64,000 nt of DNA from Tubulanus polymorphus (taxonomy: Eukaryota > Nemertea > Palaeonemertea > Tubulaniformes > Tubulanidae), in NCBI RefSeq assembly GCF_964204645.1, contig NC_134035.1, positions 12,505,951 to 12,569,950 of the forward strand, written 5' to 3'. The notes beneath the pieces were generated by a model. It saw only the letters and a program-made list of their open reading frames with translations. It had not been told where the DNA came from and did no database searches. Shown in pieces: positions 1 through 11,551 of the stretch (positions are counted from its first letter, which is position 1; the number at the start of each line of letters is the position of its first letter). A program made the translations under genes and the position numbers.

Positions 1-371
1 AAGCACATGGCTTCACGCGGCTAATGAAGCACTCCGTCAATGTTGTGAGGATAATAGTAGAAACGTCTCGACTATATCCTAATAGTCATCGTCAGAAATA
101 CAGTGGTATTATTGAAGATGTCTAGTGTGGGATAGTTGTAGGGTCGGAAATAATCATTAACTAAAGGAACCATTTTCGGACAATTTTTTCTCTCTGACTG
201 TAGGATCTTAATATAACAGCCTTTACCATGGACTCTTTGGTCTTACAACGACGTCTCCGCTTTTTCTAGTTGCTGGGATGCGCTAAAAAGCCATGAAGCC
301 TCATCATTTGCCGACAGAATCACTTTATCAGTTTGTTATTTATTATTATCATTATTATAATATGTTTTTAG
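1..371. other. Probable intron 1 of gene A, with a repeat fragment
   Basis: No coding signal is seen. Bases 40-150 resemble the dispersed 'tagtcgaaacgt / actatatcctaatagtcat' element that recurs at 26.7-27.5, 35.3 and 49.3 kb. An ATG at 293 is in frame with the next exon and would give a leader of about 30 residues, but that stretch is a poor signal peptide. The homologous position in gene B is an intron, so an upstream first exon is more likely. Confidence 0.5.
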
Positions 372-523
372 GAGTGGCGTTAGCAGGAAGGCGACAATCG
401 TATGAATACCTATTAAAGCGCAGATTGAAGAGAGGTTACGACACCAGTAGTCGTCCAGTACGCGATGACTCGTCGAGTATTACTGTCACTATTGCTATGT
501 CTTTATATCATATTTTAGATACG
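372..523 (+). CDS. Gene A exon: N-terminal helix and first beta strands
   Basis: Encodes the start of the mature extracellular domain, including KRGYDTSSRPVRDD and TIAMSLYHILDT, which align with the equivalent gene B exon (MKGYDKTSRPVKND, NIAMSLFHILDT). The donor is ACG|GTAAGT in phase 0. Two acceptors are possible 15 bases apart: after AG at 370-371, or after CAG at 384-386. Both give phase 1 and differ by five residues, so the exact 5' edge is uncertain. Confidence 0.85.
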
Positions 524-3500
524 GTAAGTATAAAATTCACCAGCACGAACAGCTTGACAGTTTTCAATTCATTTATCGCTCGTTTATTTTTCACTCATTT
601 ACCCACATTTTGAAGCTAACTATTTATTCACTATCGGCGAAAGCTCGTAATTTTGATGAAATCAGAACCTACTAGTACTAGTCAGTATACTCGCAACTGA
701 TTTGATACTGGGTCTCACGCGCCTTATCTGCAACAGTGTTCAGTTTAAGCAACTGAAAGTAAACTAACATCTTAACTCTAGAGCCAAAATAGTCCATAAT
801 TTCTGTCCGAAGAGTTACTAAAGTAGATGAAAATGAACCATAACTGGAACTTTGGAAGCGACGGATAACTTGATACGGCTTTTATATTTTTGTAGTGAAA
901 TAAGTAGCTTTATTAATTACCCTAAGCTAAATCGATAGCGTTTCGTGTAAGTAAGCCATACGCGCAAGCAATAGGCCTAATTAATTCAATGCTCATCACG
1001 CCGAACCTGAAAAAAGCTTTTTAGAACCAGTGTAACTCATAAGTGGATTATATAAAGCGGAAACAAGCGAAGAAACGTCTCATTTCTGTACACGTCATTT
1101 CATACTAATTACCGCGGTATCTGTATGAATAAACAGATAGGTCTCCCACACGTCTCGTCGCTGTCTGATACAAGTCGCAATATTTCGATACCCAATAAAT
1201 CTCATTTGATTGAATTACTCGCTATTAATTAATCGTATTGAATGTTAGGCGCTGCTGCAGCAATCGTTCTGATTCAGATGTATCAACTGAATAGTGAACC
1301 TTACAGCGTATTGTCTGACGCTCTACACCACGCGTGAATCTTATTAGAACATTTTTATTAGCGTGTCTCGGCGAATTCCGCGTCGAAGTTCAAATAGGAA
1401 ATAACGTATATCGACCAAACGGCATCTCAAATACGCACGCCATGAATTCAACATTTACGTCCTCATCTGATACAGCGAACGAATGGCGACACAATTCTAT
1501 TCAATTTGTCCAGTATTAATTCTATAGTTTGACTGTTTTTCTCTTACCAACTAAATCGCCGTTCGAAATGTTTTATTCGCAGCTTTTTGATTTCAAACTT
1601 TCCAATAACAAATTTTGTTTCTAAATCCGTATATAGTGGTTTCTTATCTTTTAATAGATAATCATTCATGTTTGAGTGTGGCTATCCTTCTAGTAATTGA
1701 TTCCATTCGTTAAATTTTCTTTTCTTATCACAGTTTTAACAATCATTTCCTTAACCCGTTAAAAATGAAACGAACCAACGCAATATGCCGCTATTGCTGT
1801 GGATGGATTGTAAAACTGATGAAATCGCGTTAACCTCAGTGTGTGAATCAGTGGTAATCGAAGTAAATTTCTTCTGTTACAGAATGAACGTCATCAGACT
1901 CTATCGGCCCTACTGTCAATCAGACTGGTGAGTATTCATTCTTATTCAATCACTTTCTCTATGTCAGCGCATTTAAAGCGGATCGGTGTAGATATAACTG
2001 GATTATTTTCTCAGACATTACCCTCAGTAATCTACTCGTCCCGTAGTAGTTGTAAGTACTGTAGTTATCGGTGGCGCTGATATGTATAGAACTGCCCCGG
2101 CTATTGCGAGCTAACTTCAAGCGAAAACTCGAACGAAAATTTTGCGCGAAATTTGATCTAATTCTGATATATCGTGCGATTGCGAATACAAAATCTCAGC
2201 TATGAAAGGTTTTCATGTCATCCTTGTTCAAGATGGCTTAAAGTAACCTGAATAACTGTATATATTGAATCAAGTATAATAATTTGAAATCCCCTGAAAT
2301 GGAAAATCTTCGTGATTCTGTCACTATTCCTCTAAAGCTAACCTCAGGTCGACCTACGATGCGATTATCTCGCCGGAACGATCTGCGATGTTTTCGTCGG
2401 TAACCGTTCGACCTTGAGCTTAGCTTTAGGTTTTAAGCGATTGATTTCCTGATTAATTCATAATTGAATCCATATAAATATCGCTGCGTCTTTCAGCAAT
2501 GGTATGATGAATATTTAACATGGAATAAATCGGACTACGGCAATCTGAAAATGATCTGGCTTCCAGCTAATCAAATATGGGTTCCAGATCTAGTCATCAC
2601 AAACTAGTACGTATATTCTCCTATATAGGCTTCAATATAAATGAACTAACTGGACAATGTGCAGAATATGGCGATTCGCAATATGCGCTTTGATCGGGCG
2701 TCATAATGGCCGTCATGTGGCGTTTGACATCAGTTACAACCGCAAGCACCCGACGACGGCCAACATGACGGTGCGCTGTGACGTTATTCACGCGACATCA
2801 AACTCCTATTGTTCACCGGCGTCATTTTGGCCGTCAAAAAACGCTTTCAGCTGTGACTTCAATTTCTGTATATAGACGCACCCTGTAGTTCGGGAGGTGC
2901 GGAACCACTGGGGCGCATTAAGACATTCCCACGGCCAATTTGACGTCAAGTGAAGAACCCTGATATCTGGAAAGTCAATTCATACATTTTTTTGGTTGTA
3001 TCTAATTACTCATCTGTTTGTTTTTGTTCTATCTACAGTGCCAGTGAGGAATACCTTCCATACATGAACACTAACGCTATAATAGAAAGTAACGGTCGGG
3101 TTTTGTGGATGTTTCCGCTGGTCGTGAAAATCTACTGTTCATTGAACGTTCGTTACTTTCCGTTCGACGAGCAAAAATGTGATATCAAATTCATATCGTG
3201 GACTTACAGCGGTTACGAGGTGAACATAACACGCGATACCGAACGAGAAAATATCGTCTATTACAAACCGAAAAATCAGCAATGGCGAGTTGAGAAAATA
3301 TCGGTGCGGCGAAACATCTCGTTTTACGCGTGTTGCGACGAGCCGTACCCGGATATCAAATTCACCATACACATGAGACGTCGAAGTTTGTTTTACATTA
3401 TAAACCTGATTTGTCCTTGTTTACTGATTTATCTTATATCGTTTCTGGGCTTCTTTTTGCCGGTTGAAAGCGGCGAGAAAGTGAACCTCGAGATCACCGT

Positions 3501-5894
3501 GCTGTTGGCGTTGGTCGTGTTTTTGTTGATGGTCGGAGAAACTATGCCCCCCACGCCCGATACTATTCCAGTTGTGGGTACGTATCTTCACTAATTTTAC
3601 CTGAAAACTTCTACAATATTCTTAAAATTCACATTGAAATCGCTATATACGTGATGTAGAAATAAAACGTAAAAAATGAATAAAATGGGTGACTTTGTTT
3701 ACGGCTATAAACACACGATAGAAAAAAGATTTCCAGACGATTTCCAGACTAGATTTTTCTAATCAGGTATCGAAGGATGGGAACTAGTTTAGACGCCGAA
3801 GGTTGTATTCAGAAATAACATTTAATATAATAGACGATCAACCTACGATAAATACCAAGGATCTGATTGACTAAAAGTAAACAAACCGCCTTCTTGAATT
3901 TCAGAATTTCAAAATTAGAATAGATTGAGGAGCGTATCTAAAGCATATTATTGTTGAAGGACTTGTTACTATTTCGGGGAACTTGGCACTTGAAATGGCG
4001 CAAAAATGTCATCAACTTTAGTAACTCTTCTGATGAAACCGAAGACATGCACATACAAACCCGTGCCAAAATGGGCTACATAGGCGTTTGAATTTCTTTT
4101 ATTGATCTAAGGTGTGGGGCCCAGGATAATCACGGGCAACATCGGTTTTAAGGGATTTACAGGGCTAAGGATTTTAAGGGTACCAAATATTTTTAGGGAC
4201 TTGTATAGGTCCCACCAGTCCACCTTGCTTGATGAGTAACCGAATAACTAAACGAAAGCTATCGTTACTTCAAATAAACCTCGTTACTTTTCAAAGTACT
4301 ATTTGCCATTTGTCTTTGCGATTATAGATTGTAATGTAGTTTTTGATGCAGGGATCGGCTCAGATTTTTAATCAAGGAAATGGCATCGAATCTGCAGAAA
4401 TAAATGGTTATAACGTCGTGTGAAATGAATTATGCGACTCCTGAAGTCGTTATAAACGAGCTGTTTTATACGACGAGCGACGAACGAACAAAAGTTCGCT
4501 ATTTTATCAATTCCTGTCACATATTTGCAGCGAAAGCCGTCAATTTAACGCCGACCTCTAAACATCCGGCGAATCAAAGCGTCAAGACGTTTGCGGCGTC
4601 GTTGATGACGGTTTGACGCGTTGAAAGACTTACAACACAAAACGTTGCCGTAAAAATGAATTGTTATCGCGATGGAGCAGTCGGTGTTATCGTAACCGAG
4701 CACGGGTGGTAAATGATTGCCAGTGATAGCGTCACCGTTGCAGCCACCGCCGACTTCATCGCAGATCTTTCTCTTCCTCGTTTTATGGGCAGAAGAAAAT
4801 TCTCGGCTATTTTTCGCGTTTATTATCCGTGATGAGCGGATTAACGAACGGTAAAATGACGCATTGTACACTTCAGCGCACAGCTTGTATACATTCTGTA
4901 CCCGACCAGCTCACCACCTAATCATTCTATAATGTGGCCTTTATCCGTTAAGATTGGATGCAAAAATATCCGGAATATCGGCGGCAACGGCTTCGACGTG
5001 ATTTTATATTCACAAAATGAAAGGAACATGAAATGTTATGATGGCCACTTTTCTATAAATGAATATGAATAGTACTGATAGAATACTCTTGGGGCCTGTT
5101 CGACATGTTCGATTATTTTCAACTCACAACTGCGCTTGGACTTGGTCGAAAATGGCTCAACGTTTCGAAAAGTTTATTATCGATTTGAATTATCTCTTTA
5201 GAGTCAAGAAGTGACTCCTAGAATTAACTCCAGAGTTCTTTTTCAATCGTTTGACTCTTTAGGGTCAAACCCTATCTCACACATGTGGAAATGACTTCTA
5301 GACTAGGTTAAAATTGACACCAGATTTGAATGAGTTAATTTTCATTTATTTCTTTGGAGAGTCGACTACCAACTGCAGAACTGACTCCTGGGCCAGGTTT
5401 CACGAAAAAGTTAACCTCAAATTTTTGGTGTAATTGCCATTGGTTACTTCATGTTTTCAATGAGGACAACAATTCAAACTTAACCGTTTTTAGACTTAAA
5501 CACTTTCGTGAAACTGGACCCTGGTCTTGACTCAAGAGATACGTAAGCTCTTTTTCTATTCGTCAGCCCGATCCATAAAATGAAATCTTATTCTGTGGTA
5601 ATAGTTCTTGCTTAACGTCATCCAAACTCGTTGATAACTGGCTCTTTAGTTACTCCATTACGATCGAAATAGTTCGTGGCTTCTCATTCAAATCAGTAAT
5701 CGAATTCAATTCATCTCGCCACGAAATTCAGAAAAATATGATGAATATTTCTTTCTGATCTTACAACGGCGGAGATTTTCGGGATATTATAGATCACTGC
5801 ATCGTGATTAAACTAGACATACAACACCGAACATAACGGCGAATGCGCGCTCCCCTTTCCCCTTTCCCCTCTCCCCTTTCCCCTCTCCCCTCTC

Positions 5895-5958
<64 letters not shown>

Positions 5959-6113
5959 CCTCCCTCCCTCCCTCCCTCCCTCCCTCCCTCCCTCCCTCCC
6001 TCCCTCCCTCTCCCTCCCTCCCTCCCTCCCTCTCTCCCTCCCTCCCTCTCTCTCCCTCCCTCTCCCTCCCTCTCCCTCCCTCTCCCTCCCTCCCTCCCTC
6101 CCTCTCTCCCTCC

Positions 6114-6176
<63 letters not shown>

Positions 6177-6181
6177 TCTCC

Positions 6182-6225
<44 letters not shown>

Positions 6226-8041
6226 TCTACTACTGTTCTCTGTAATCCGTAATCTATTTAAAGCCTGATCAGTATAAATGGCTAACGTGACAGAATAAGC
6301 CTTCCAAATCGTAAAATAACAAGTCATCTTATTTGAGTAGTTTGACGGCGGATAAGCGCGCGGTATGCGCAGCAATTTCCAGGCAAATTGAATTTCCAGA
6401 TTATCGCCGCGATACGGCTTCTGCGGTGGTGATATAGGTGCGCGTCGGGAATTAGTGCCGTGTCGGGCATTTATTTCTAAGGCGTTTGTCGGTTCCCACG
6501 CGAAATTCGTTCATCTCGGCGATAAATATACAATCGATAAAAACGGCGTAAAAAGATCGTTCGCTATAATTACACGCGCGAATAATAGATATGTTTCGGG
6601 GTTGGATAAAATCAATTCATGCTATGATATGTTCACCGGTAGTACAGTTTATAGACATCGAAATGGTGACCATGCCTGACTATCCATGTTTTATGGATAC
6701 ATGTTTGTAATTTCTGCCGGTATCCATCGATTTGAATTACAGTATATCTTGTTGAAATATTTGGTCTTATTGCTTTGGGGCATTGCCAATAAAACTGGAC
6801 GTAGATAAGTAGGAAGTCACAAACTGTGGACATTTACAAGAAATGATTTTGTTAACTGAAACCACGAAGTATCGGCTCTAATAGCAATCATCAGTTGGAA
6901 TGAACACCAAAAGTTTATTTTTTTATTAATTCAACTGAAGCGGTACTAAGTTTCTATCAAAACTCAATGAGTTGATTATGCCTCCGGCTTAAGTTAACTC
7001 AAACTGTGAACAAAACCGACCTAGTTTACATTTTAATTCGAATGACTCATCGGCAATAGTTCCAGAGCCATCTGCATCTGACAACCGCTTCAAATACAAA
7101 TCATAATCAACTAAATTAAATCTATTGATATTCATAGTTGTCAATATTATTATAGTTTGGCAAACAAAATAAATTGACTTCAATAACAATTGTTGAAACA
7201 TTCCGAGTCCGTGTTGTATAACAGTAACGTAAATAAAATCCTACTTCAAGAACGGAGAACATATTCCGAAAAGTTTCCTTGAACTAGAAGGATAAAATGG
7301 CGGAACTTTGGTTTGACAAATAACGAGGGACGGTGTGGGCGAGTGGTTAGAGCGTTCGACTCGTCGAAGCGAAGTCGTGGGCTCGAACCCCACATATGAC
7401 AGTCAGTCTCGATAATAACCTACTAACGATTACCTTTTATTGGGGTACCTGGCCTGATAGATGACTCCTGAGCGCTGTTATTTTCGGTGTTATGTTCCCT
7501 CGTGGATTTTATATTTGAACTAGTAATTAACCTGGGGCAACTTGTCATTTTATTTTCAGGGATGCTGGTTGGTACTACAATGGTGATGGTATCTCTAGCG
7601 CTCGTCATGGCCGTTATAGTAACGAACATCTACTTCAAGAAAGACACAAACCACCGAGTTCCGGTCTGGATTCGAACGATCGTACTCGACTGTTGCGGCT
7701 GTTGTTGCAAACGAAAAACCAGCAGGTCTCCTCGGTTCCCGTCGATCGAGAAAATCGGCGGTCGAAGTTTCATGATCGACGGTGATATAGATCTGACGGA
7801 TTTAGGCGCGTCCCCGCACGCGGAAGGCGACACGTTCATATATCATTGTGATACGGCATTTCGGAACGGTCATCTGCCGTATTGTGCGCACGAAGGGAAT
7901 AGAAATCATCCGGAGGAATGGCAACGATTAGCCTACATACTCGATCGTACGTTTTTCTGGTTGTTTACCGTGTTAAGCGTTGTCACGTTTGTTTTTATCA
8001 TCTGGACGATACGACCAGTTTTCAAGAAAAGCCACATGTGA
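372..8041 (+). CDS. Gene A: alpha-type nicotinic Cys-loop receptor subunit (5' exon outside window)
   Basis: Five exons are visible: 372-523, 1883-1927, 2497-2606, 3039-3577 and 7560-8041. They join in frame to 441 codons plus TGA. The product is a subunit of a pentameric ligand-gated cation channel of the nicotinic acetylcholine receptor family, in the plasma membrane. Visible in order: loop D tryptophan (RLQWYDEYLTWN), loop A region WVPDLVITN, a Cys-loop with 13 residues between cysteines, loop B SWTY, loop C YACCDEPYPD with the vicinal cysteines that define alpha subunits, then M1, M2 (GEKVNLEITVLLALVVFL), M3, a short M3-M4 loop with a CCGCCC cluster, and M4. The loop A tyrosine of classical alpha subunits is Thr. 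A signal peptide exon should lie upstream, as in gene B. Family and alpha type are firm; ligand and partner subunits are unknown. Confidence 0.93.
524..1882. other. Gene A intron, featureless
   Basis: AT-rich sequence with a good donor (GTAAGT) and acceptor (ctgttacag). I see no exon, RNA gene or clear repeat in it. Confidence 0.6.
1883..1927 (+). CDS. Gene A exon: 45-base mini-exon (NERHQTLSALLSIRL)
   Basis: Fifteen codons flanked by ctgttacag and CTG|GTGAGT, phase 0 at both ends. This is the 'DEKNQ...' beta-strand exon common in nicotinic receptor genes. The gene B counterpart (NEKHQTFSSLVSVRL, 50522-50566) has exactly the same length and phase. Confidence 0.93.
2497..2606 (+). CDS. Gene A exon: loops D and A
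   Basis: 110 bases, phase 0 in and phase 2 out, donor TA|GTACGT. Encodes QWYDEYLTWNKSDYG, which carries the loop D tryptophan and an N-glycosylation sequon (NKS). WVPDLVITN follows; there the residue equivalent to Torpedo alpha1 Tyr93 is Thr. Length and phases match gene B exon 51583-51692. Confidence 0.93.
2607..3038. other. Gene A intron with dispersed GC-rich CRE-like repeat
   Basis: Bases about 2655-2960 are unusually rich in GCGTCA/TGACG words. They contain two near-identical 19-mers (GGCGTCATaaTGGCCGTCA near 2698 and GGCGTCATttTGGCCGTCA near 2819). Related sequence occurs at 11310-11360 and 32140-32175, so this is probably a dispersed short element. The 72-codon open frame across it is not supported as a gene. 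Confidence 0.5.
3039..3577 (+). CDS. Gene A exon: Cys-loop, loops B and C, M1 and M2
   Basis: 539 bases, phase 2 in and phase 1 out, between ctatctacag and GTGG|GTACGT. Encodes the Cys-loop (C-x13-C, with FPFDEQKC at its end), loop B ISWTYSGYEV, loop C FYACCDEPYPD, M1 (SLFYIINLICPCLLIYLI) and M2 (EKVNLEITVLLALVVFLLMV). Sequons NIT and NIS lie in the extracellular part, the NIS next to loop C. Glu at -1' predicts cation selectivity. Length is identical to gene B exon 56284-56822. Confidence 0.96.
5850..6223 (+). repeat. Polypyrimidine microsatellite, (CT)n and (CTCC)n
   Basis: About 374 bases of almost pure C/T on the + strand, with a single A near 5900. It shifts from CCCCTTT units to (CT)n, then (CCCT)n, then back to (CT)n. 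The long Ser/Leu/Pro and Glu/Arg/Gly open frames across it are composition artefacts. Confidence 0.97.
7331..7403 (+). repeat. tRNA-like sequence, probable SINE head or tRNA pseudogene
   Basis: Contains an A-box-like GGCGAGTGGTTAGAGCG and a B-box/T-arm GTGGG-CTCGAAC-CCCAC with a perfect 5-bp stem. The anticodon arm does not form a normal 5-bp stem with a 7-base loop, and no convincing acceptor stem is seen. I therefore call it tRNA-derived rather than a functional tRNA. Confidence 0.5.
7560..8041 (+). CDS. Gene A last exon: M3, cytoplasmic loop, M4
   Basis: Acceptor ttattttcag, phase 1, stop TGA at 8039-8041. M3 is MLVGTTMVMVSLALVMAVIV. The M3-M4 loop is short, with a cysteine cluster (VLDCCGCCCKRK) soon after M3 and an acidic stretch (MIDGDIDLTDLGA). 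M4 is LDRTFFWLFTVLSVVTFVF, followed by the short tail RPVFKKSHM. The gene B equivalent has only two cysteines at the cluster position (LRCKCHRK). Confidence 0.95.
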
Positions 8042-8322
8042 CACGGATACGAGCTAATCGTAAACCGGGTATCAATCATTGACACCGTATCGCGTAGTCG
8101 TCGTTCTCAGCGCGGTATCTAGCGTTAAGTCCTACAATCAAAAAAACCAAACGAGCCCGAAACGATTCCTCGAGAGATGATATCTTAATCGGCGCTTCGA
8201 ACTGATGAAAATCGCTGCGACGAAAACTACTAAAATACAAGCGAAAAAAAAACGATAATTCTGAGTCGATATTAGATGTTCATTGTTCCAAACGATTATT
8301 GACAAGGGTTTGAGAAAAAAAA

Positions 8323-8446
8323 AATAAAGTCACATTTGTAAATAAGATATATTAGAGGAAAGTGAAAAAAAGAACGAACGAGAACCAGTTCCGTGCGAGT
8401 TAAATCTAACTGACGGGATTTTAGAATTATTCCAACCCTAAATAAA
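8323..8446 (+). other. Candidate polyadenylation signals of gene A
   Basis: AATAAA occurs at 8323-8328 and 8441-8446, 280-400 bases after the gene A stop. These are the first canonical signals downstream. Which is used cannot be decided from sequence. Confidence 0.45.
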
Positions 8447-10470
8447 ATCATATAACAGTCAGGTGTGAAACTCGATGCAGATTTCTTTCGCAAAAACTAC
8501 AGATTTATCTCAGCCGTGGTTTGACATGATTAACCGACTCGCAAGACAAACTACTGCACTATCTAAATTCCCTTCCATGTATTTGTTGCCATGTTTGGAA
8601 GTCGCATGATGACGTCATTCGCGTGACCGTGTAAAGGTGACTTATAACTTGCTAGAAATCTTCATAAAGAATCTATTCCAGTCAGATTTGCAGGTATAAA
8701 CGCATTAAAGGGCACGCCATGACTACTCGGGGAGTTCAGTATTGACTATAGTGAACTGATATAAATCTCAGTGTAGAGTTAAACAAATAAAAACCGGCAG
8801 TTGATATGTAGAAAAGTTAATTATCTAACAGTTTCAGGGTTACTTCTAAACCCCATCGTCAGAGAAACTATAAAAAGGATAGTTGATTCAAATAAATAAA
8901 AAAAATGATAATAACTTTTCTGTATATCTACTGTGGGTTTGTATTTGTTAAACCAGATTTATATAGAATACACACACTAATTACACGTACCTTCCTTCAA
9001 TTGTCAGAAGTAATAGTAAACAGTTTAATTTCTCTGATGATGAGGTTGAGAAATAAACCTCGACATTTTCAGATAATAAACTTGTCTATGTATCTACTGT
9101 GGGTTTTTATTTTGTTTTCAGTAATCCTTCAATATTTCAGTTAAAGACTTCGCTGGTTAAAACCTGTTCATTTAGATACAAACAAACGATGTGTAGTTAG
9201 TAGTATTAGGAACCGGCGGAATAGTTTATACTCAAGGTGCTCAATATTGTGTTCGGTTCATTTTTCATTACGCGGGGACGCGATCTCTCTCGTTTTTTTT
9301 CCGTTTCTTGTTAAATGCTTAATTACCACGACATCAATCATTATTTGTGTCCCGTTTTCAGCCACGCCGTCGAAACCGCCGCCGCGCAAACAAGTTCTTT
9401 ACGTGTTGTGCAGTAAAAAAAAATAAAGATATATGAGATATGATACCTGGATGCACAGTTTCAGTCGTATAGCTTTTACGTGGATTAGTTCATTGAGTTC
9501 AAACAGTAAGTTTTTGTCGATTCGAACTCTTAACTGTGGGTCTTATTTTCGGTGCTTCATCCAGGTTCCGCAGTTATACATGACTGTTTCACTTCAGTCA
9601 AAATAATTCATTTTTAATAAATCTGAAAAACTCCACTGTGATTTTTAAGAACGTTGGTAGGGTCCTAGATACAGCGGCAATAGTTTCAACGTATGACTAA
9701 ATTGATGAATTTCTCTCGTCACTGTTGAATCAGTTTTGAGCAAGAATTTCTAAAAACGTTTTCTCAGAAATTAAGAAATGAACTGATTTCAACCTTTACT
9801 CAGGTGTGCGGAACTGGGAACGCGCTCCTAACGTAGTTCATAGTGTATTTACATACAGCGAATAGTTTGAATTGACACTGTGTATAAGAGAATATTATTC
9901 ATCCAGAGATGAAGCCGGGCCGGGATGGTGGTAATATCGATATCGCGCGCGTCATAAAAAGGACAGATGAAGTGGACACCGAGAGTCATTAGCCAATAGA
10001 AGGTGGTGTCATTTGCATTCTTAGATAACAATCACAGAAACGTGGAAGATACGACGTCTGACTAGGAGGGAAAGTAGGAATCTGTGTACAGAAAATAAAT
10101 TGTGTCTTCCAGATATAGAATTCATTTCGTATCATTAAATTGTTTGACCGCCATTGAAATGATGAATAATTGAAAATGGTGTATAATTCGTTGTCCAATG
10201 TTATGACGGCCCTTTGTTGAGGTAGAATGTATGTATGTATGTATGTATGTAAATAAATGGTTAACCAAATCATATGACCAAAAATTGAAGTATTAAACGT
10301 ATCTATTATTACCCATAGTATCTTGGCACACACCAATACATTATATTCATTGTAATATAGACACAGTCACCGTCTGATACGTCATATGGTATTCTTAAAC
10401 GGGCGCGCGTGATCGGTTCAGCGATCATTTTGAGCCACAATGCGCTAGAGGCTTTTGCTTTTTCAGGAAG
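8447..10470. other. Intergenic DNA after gene A
   Basis: AT-rich. A GC-rich exon-like patch with an acceptor-like lead lies at 9362-9425 (see findings). Short microsatellite (ATGT)n at about 10207-10235. No supported gene. Confidence 0.5.
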
Positions 10471-10735
10471 ACCATCCTCCTCCTTCGGCAGGGATTCGAA
10501 CCCGATGGCATCGCTAGAGACTCAGCCACGTCACGAAACCCTGCCACACTAGACCGGATGGGTATAGGTTTGCACTTGCTGCACCAATCAGATTGCTCGT
10601 TGTATAATCGCTGAGGCAAATTTCACAGATTATAATAACTAGAAAACCCAGGCTAAAATAAACCGGGATTTCTGATCGGCTAATAATGACATCATCTAAG
10701 CTACGGGCTAGTGTGGCAGGGTTTCGTGCCTTGTG
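10471..10735 (-). repeat. Foldback SINE fragment, tRNA-derived
   Basis: On the minus strand, bases 10560 down to 10483 read GTGGCAGGGTTTCGTGAC, an A-box-like ACGTGGCTGAGTCTC and a B box GGGTTCGAATCCCTGCC. An inverted copy of the first segment lies at 10704-10728 and matches 10532-10556 at 24 of 25 positions, making a foldback. Related tRNA-like pieces occur at 49849-50051 and 58726-58833. Confidence 0.65.
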
Positions 10736-10993
10736 GCCCAATTAGATCCAGCCGTGGACAGTTGCTTCCGAGTACCTAACGAAAGTTCAGTTGCTCAGAG
10801 TAAATCGGTGAATATTTTGACACTGCATTTTATAATTAAGTTATCAAACCGATAGTTTGCTTCCACCAACTTCTGAACAACTATTCTCGGGTCCTATAGG
10901 TATTCATTGTACATATATTTAAATGATATTGATATTTAATACAACGTTGTTTGCTTATCAAGTGAATCCATCATTTTACGCCAGATGATACAG

Positions 10994-11020
10994 AACATGA
11001 GACACTATGTGTCTCATGTT
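10994..11020. repeat. Perfect 12-bp stem hairpin
   Basis: AACATGAGACAC, loop TAT, then the exact reverse complement. Isolated in intergenic DNA. It could be a remnant of a foldback element. Confidence 0.8.
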
Positions 11021-11082
11021 AAACTAGCTGAGGCCAATCGGGTTCGGCACGATACTTGTCTATTTGCTTTTTGTATGATATA

Positions 11083-11131
11083 TTATACGATACGATATGA
11101 TACGATATGATATGATATGATATGATATATG
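11083..11131 (+). repeat. (GATAT/GATAC)n microsatellite
   Basis: About nine 5-base units of CGATA/TGATA type run in tandem. Confidence 0.9.
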
Positions 11132-11551
11132 TAATCGTGATTGTTTGTTTGGTATAGTATTTGTAATATACACACAAAGTAAATAAATTAATGGATGTTT
11201 GTCGTCATTTTATTTTTTGCTCAGGTAGTTATGCAGATATCCTGTAATAGAGGCTATAAACGACGGACGTAGGAACTACCCGAGGTGCTGGCCGTGAAAT
11301 GTCACTTTTTACTCCACGTAGCCGCTTGCACTTGTGGGCCAATATGACGCGCTGTGACGTCATCTATATTTCTGTTGACAGCGCCACTTCCTTGAATACA
11401 GAGGACATGCGAGTGACGTCATCATTTTCGTTTGCCCGTCGATGTTAGACAACAGCCATGCACGATCACTCAAGTATGGAGGATTACGAACTGTGGGATC
11501 CGTCCAGAATCACTTTATGTGTTTGCACAAGCAAACGGCCGCTTGCACTTT

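Larger units (their letters stand above)
3578..7559. other. Gene A intron 5 (about 4 kb)
   Basis: Holds the long pyrimidine tract at 5850-6223 and a tRNA-like B-box sequence near 7331-7403, otherwise AT-rich DNA. Open frames near 4404-4871 have no recognisable similarity, codon pattern or splice context and are not called. Confidence 0.6.

Noticed and set aside
293-371. ATG at 293 as the true start of gene A
   Set aside because: The leader would be tyrosine-rich and weakly hydrophobic, and the homologous boundary in gene B is an intron with phase 1.
2657-2875. 72-codon frame in gene A intron 4
   Set aside because: Coincides with the GC-rich dispersed repeat and has no homology or splice support.
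5794-6375. Long open frames rich in Glu/Arg/Gly or Ser/Leu/Pro
   Set aside because: They are translations of the CT/GA microsatellite; no other coding evidence.
7331-7403. Functional tRNA gene
   Set aside because: T arm is good, but anticodon and acceptor stems do not form; similar tRNA-like heads elsewhere in the window belong to SINEs.
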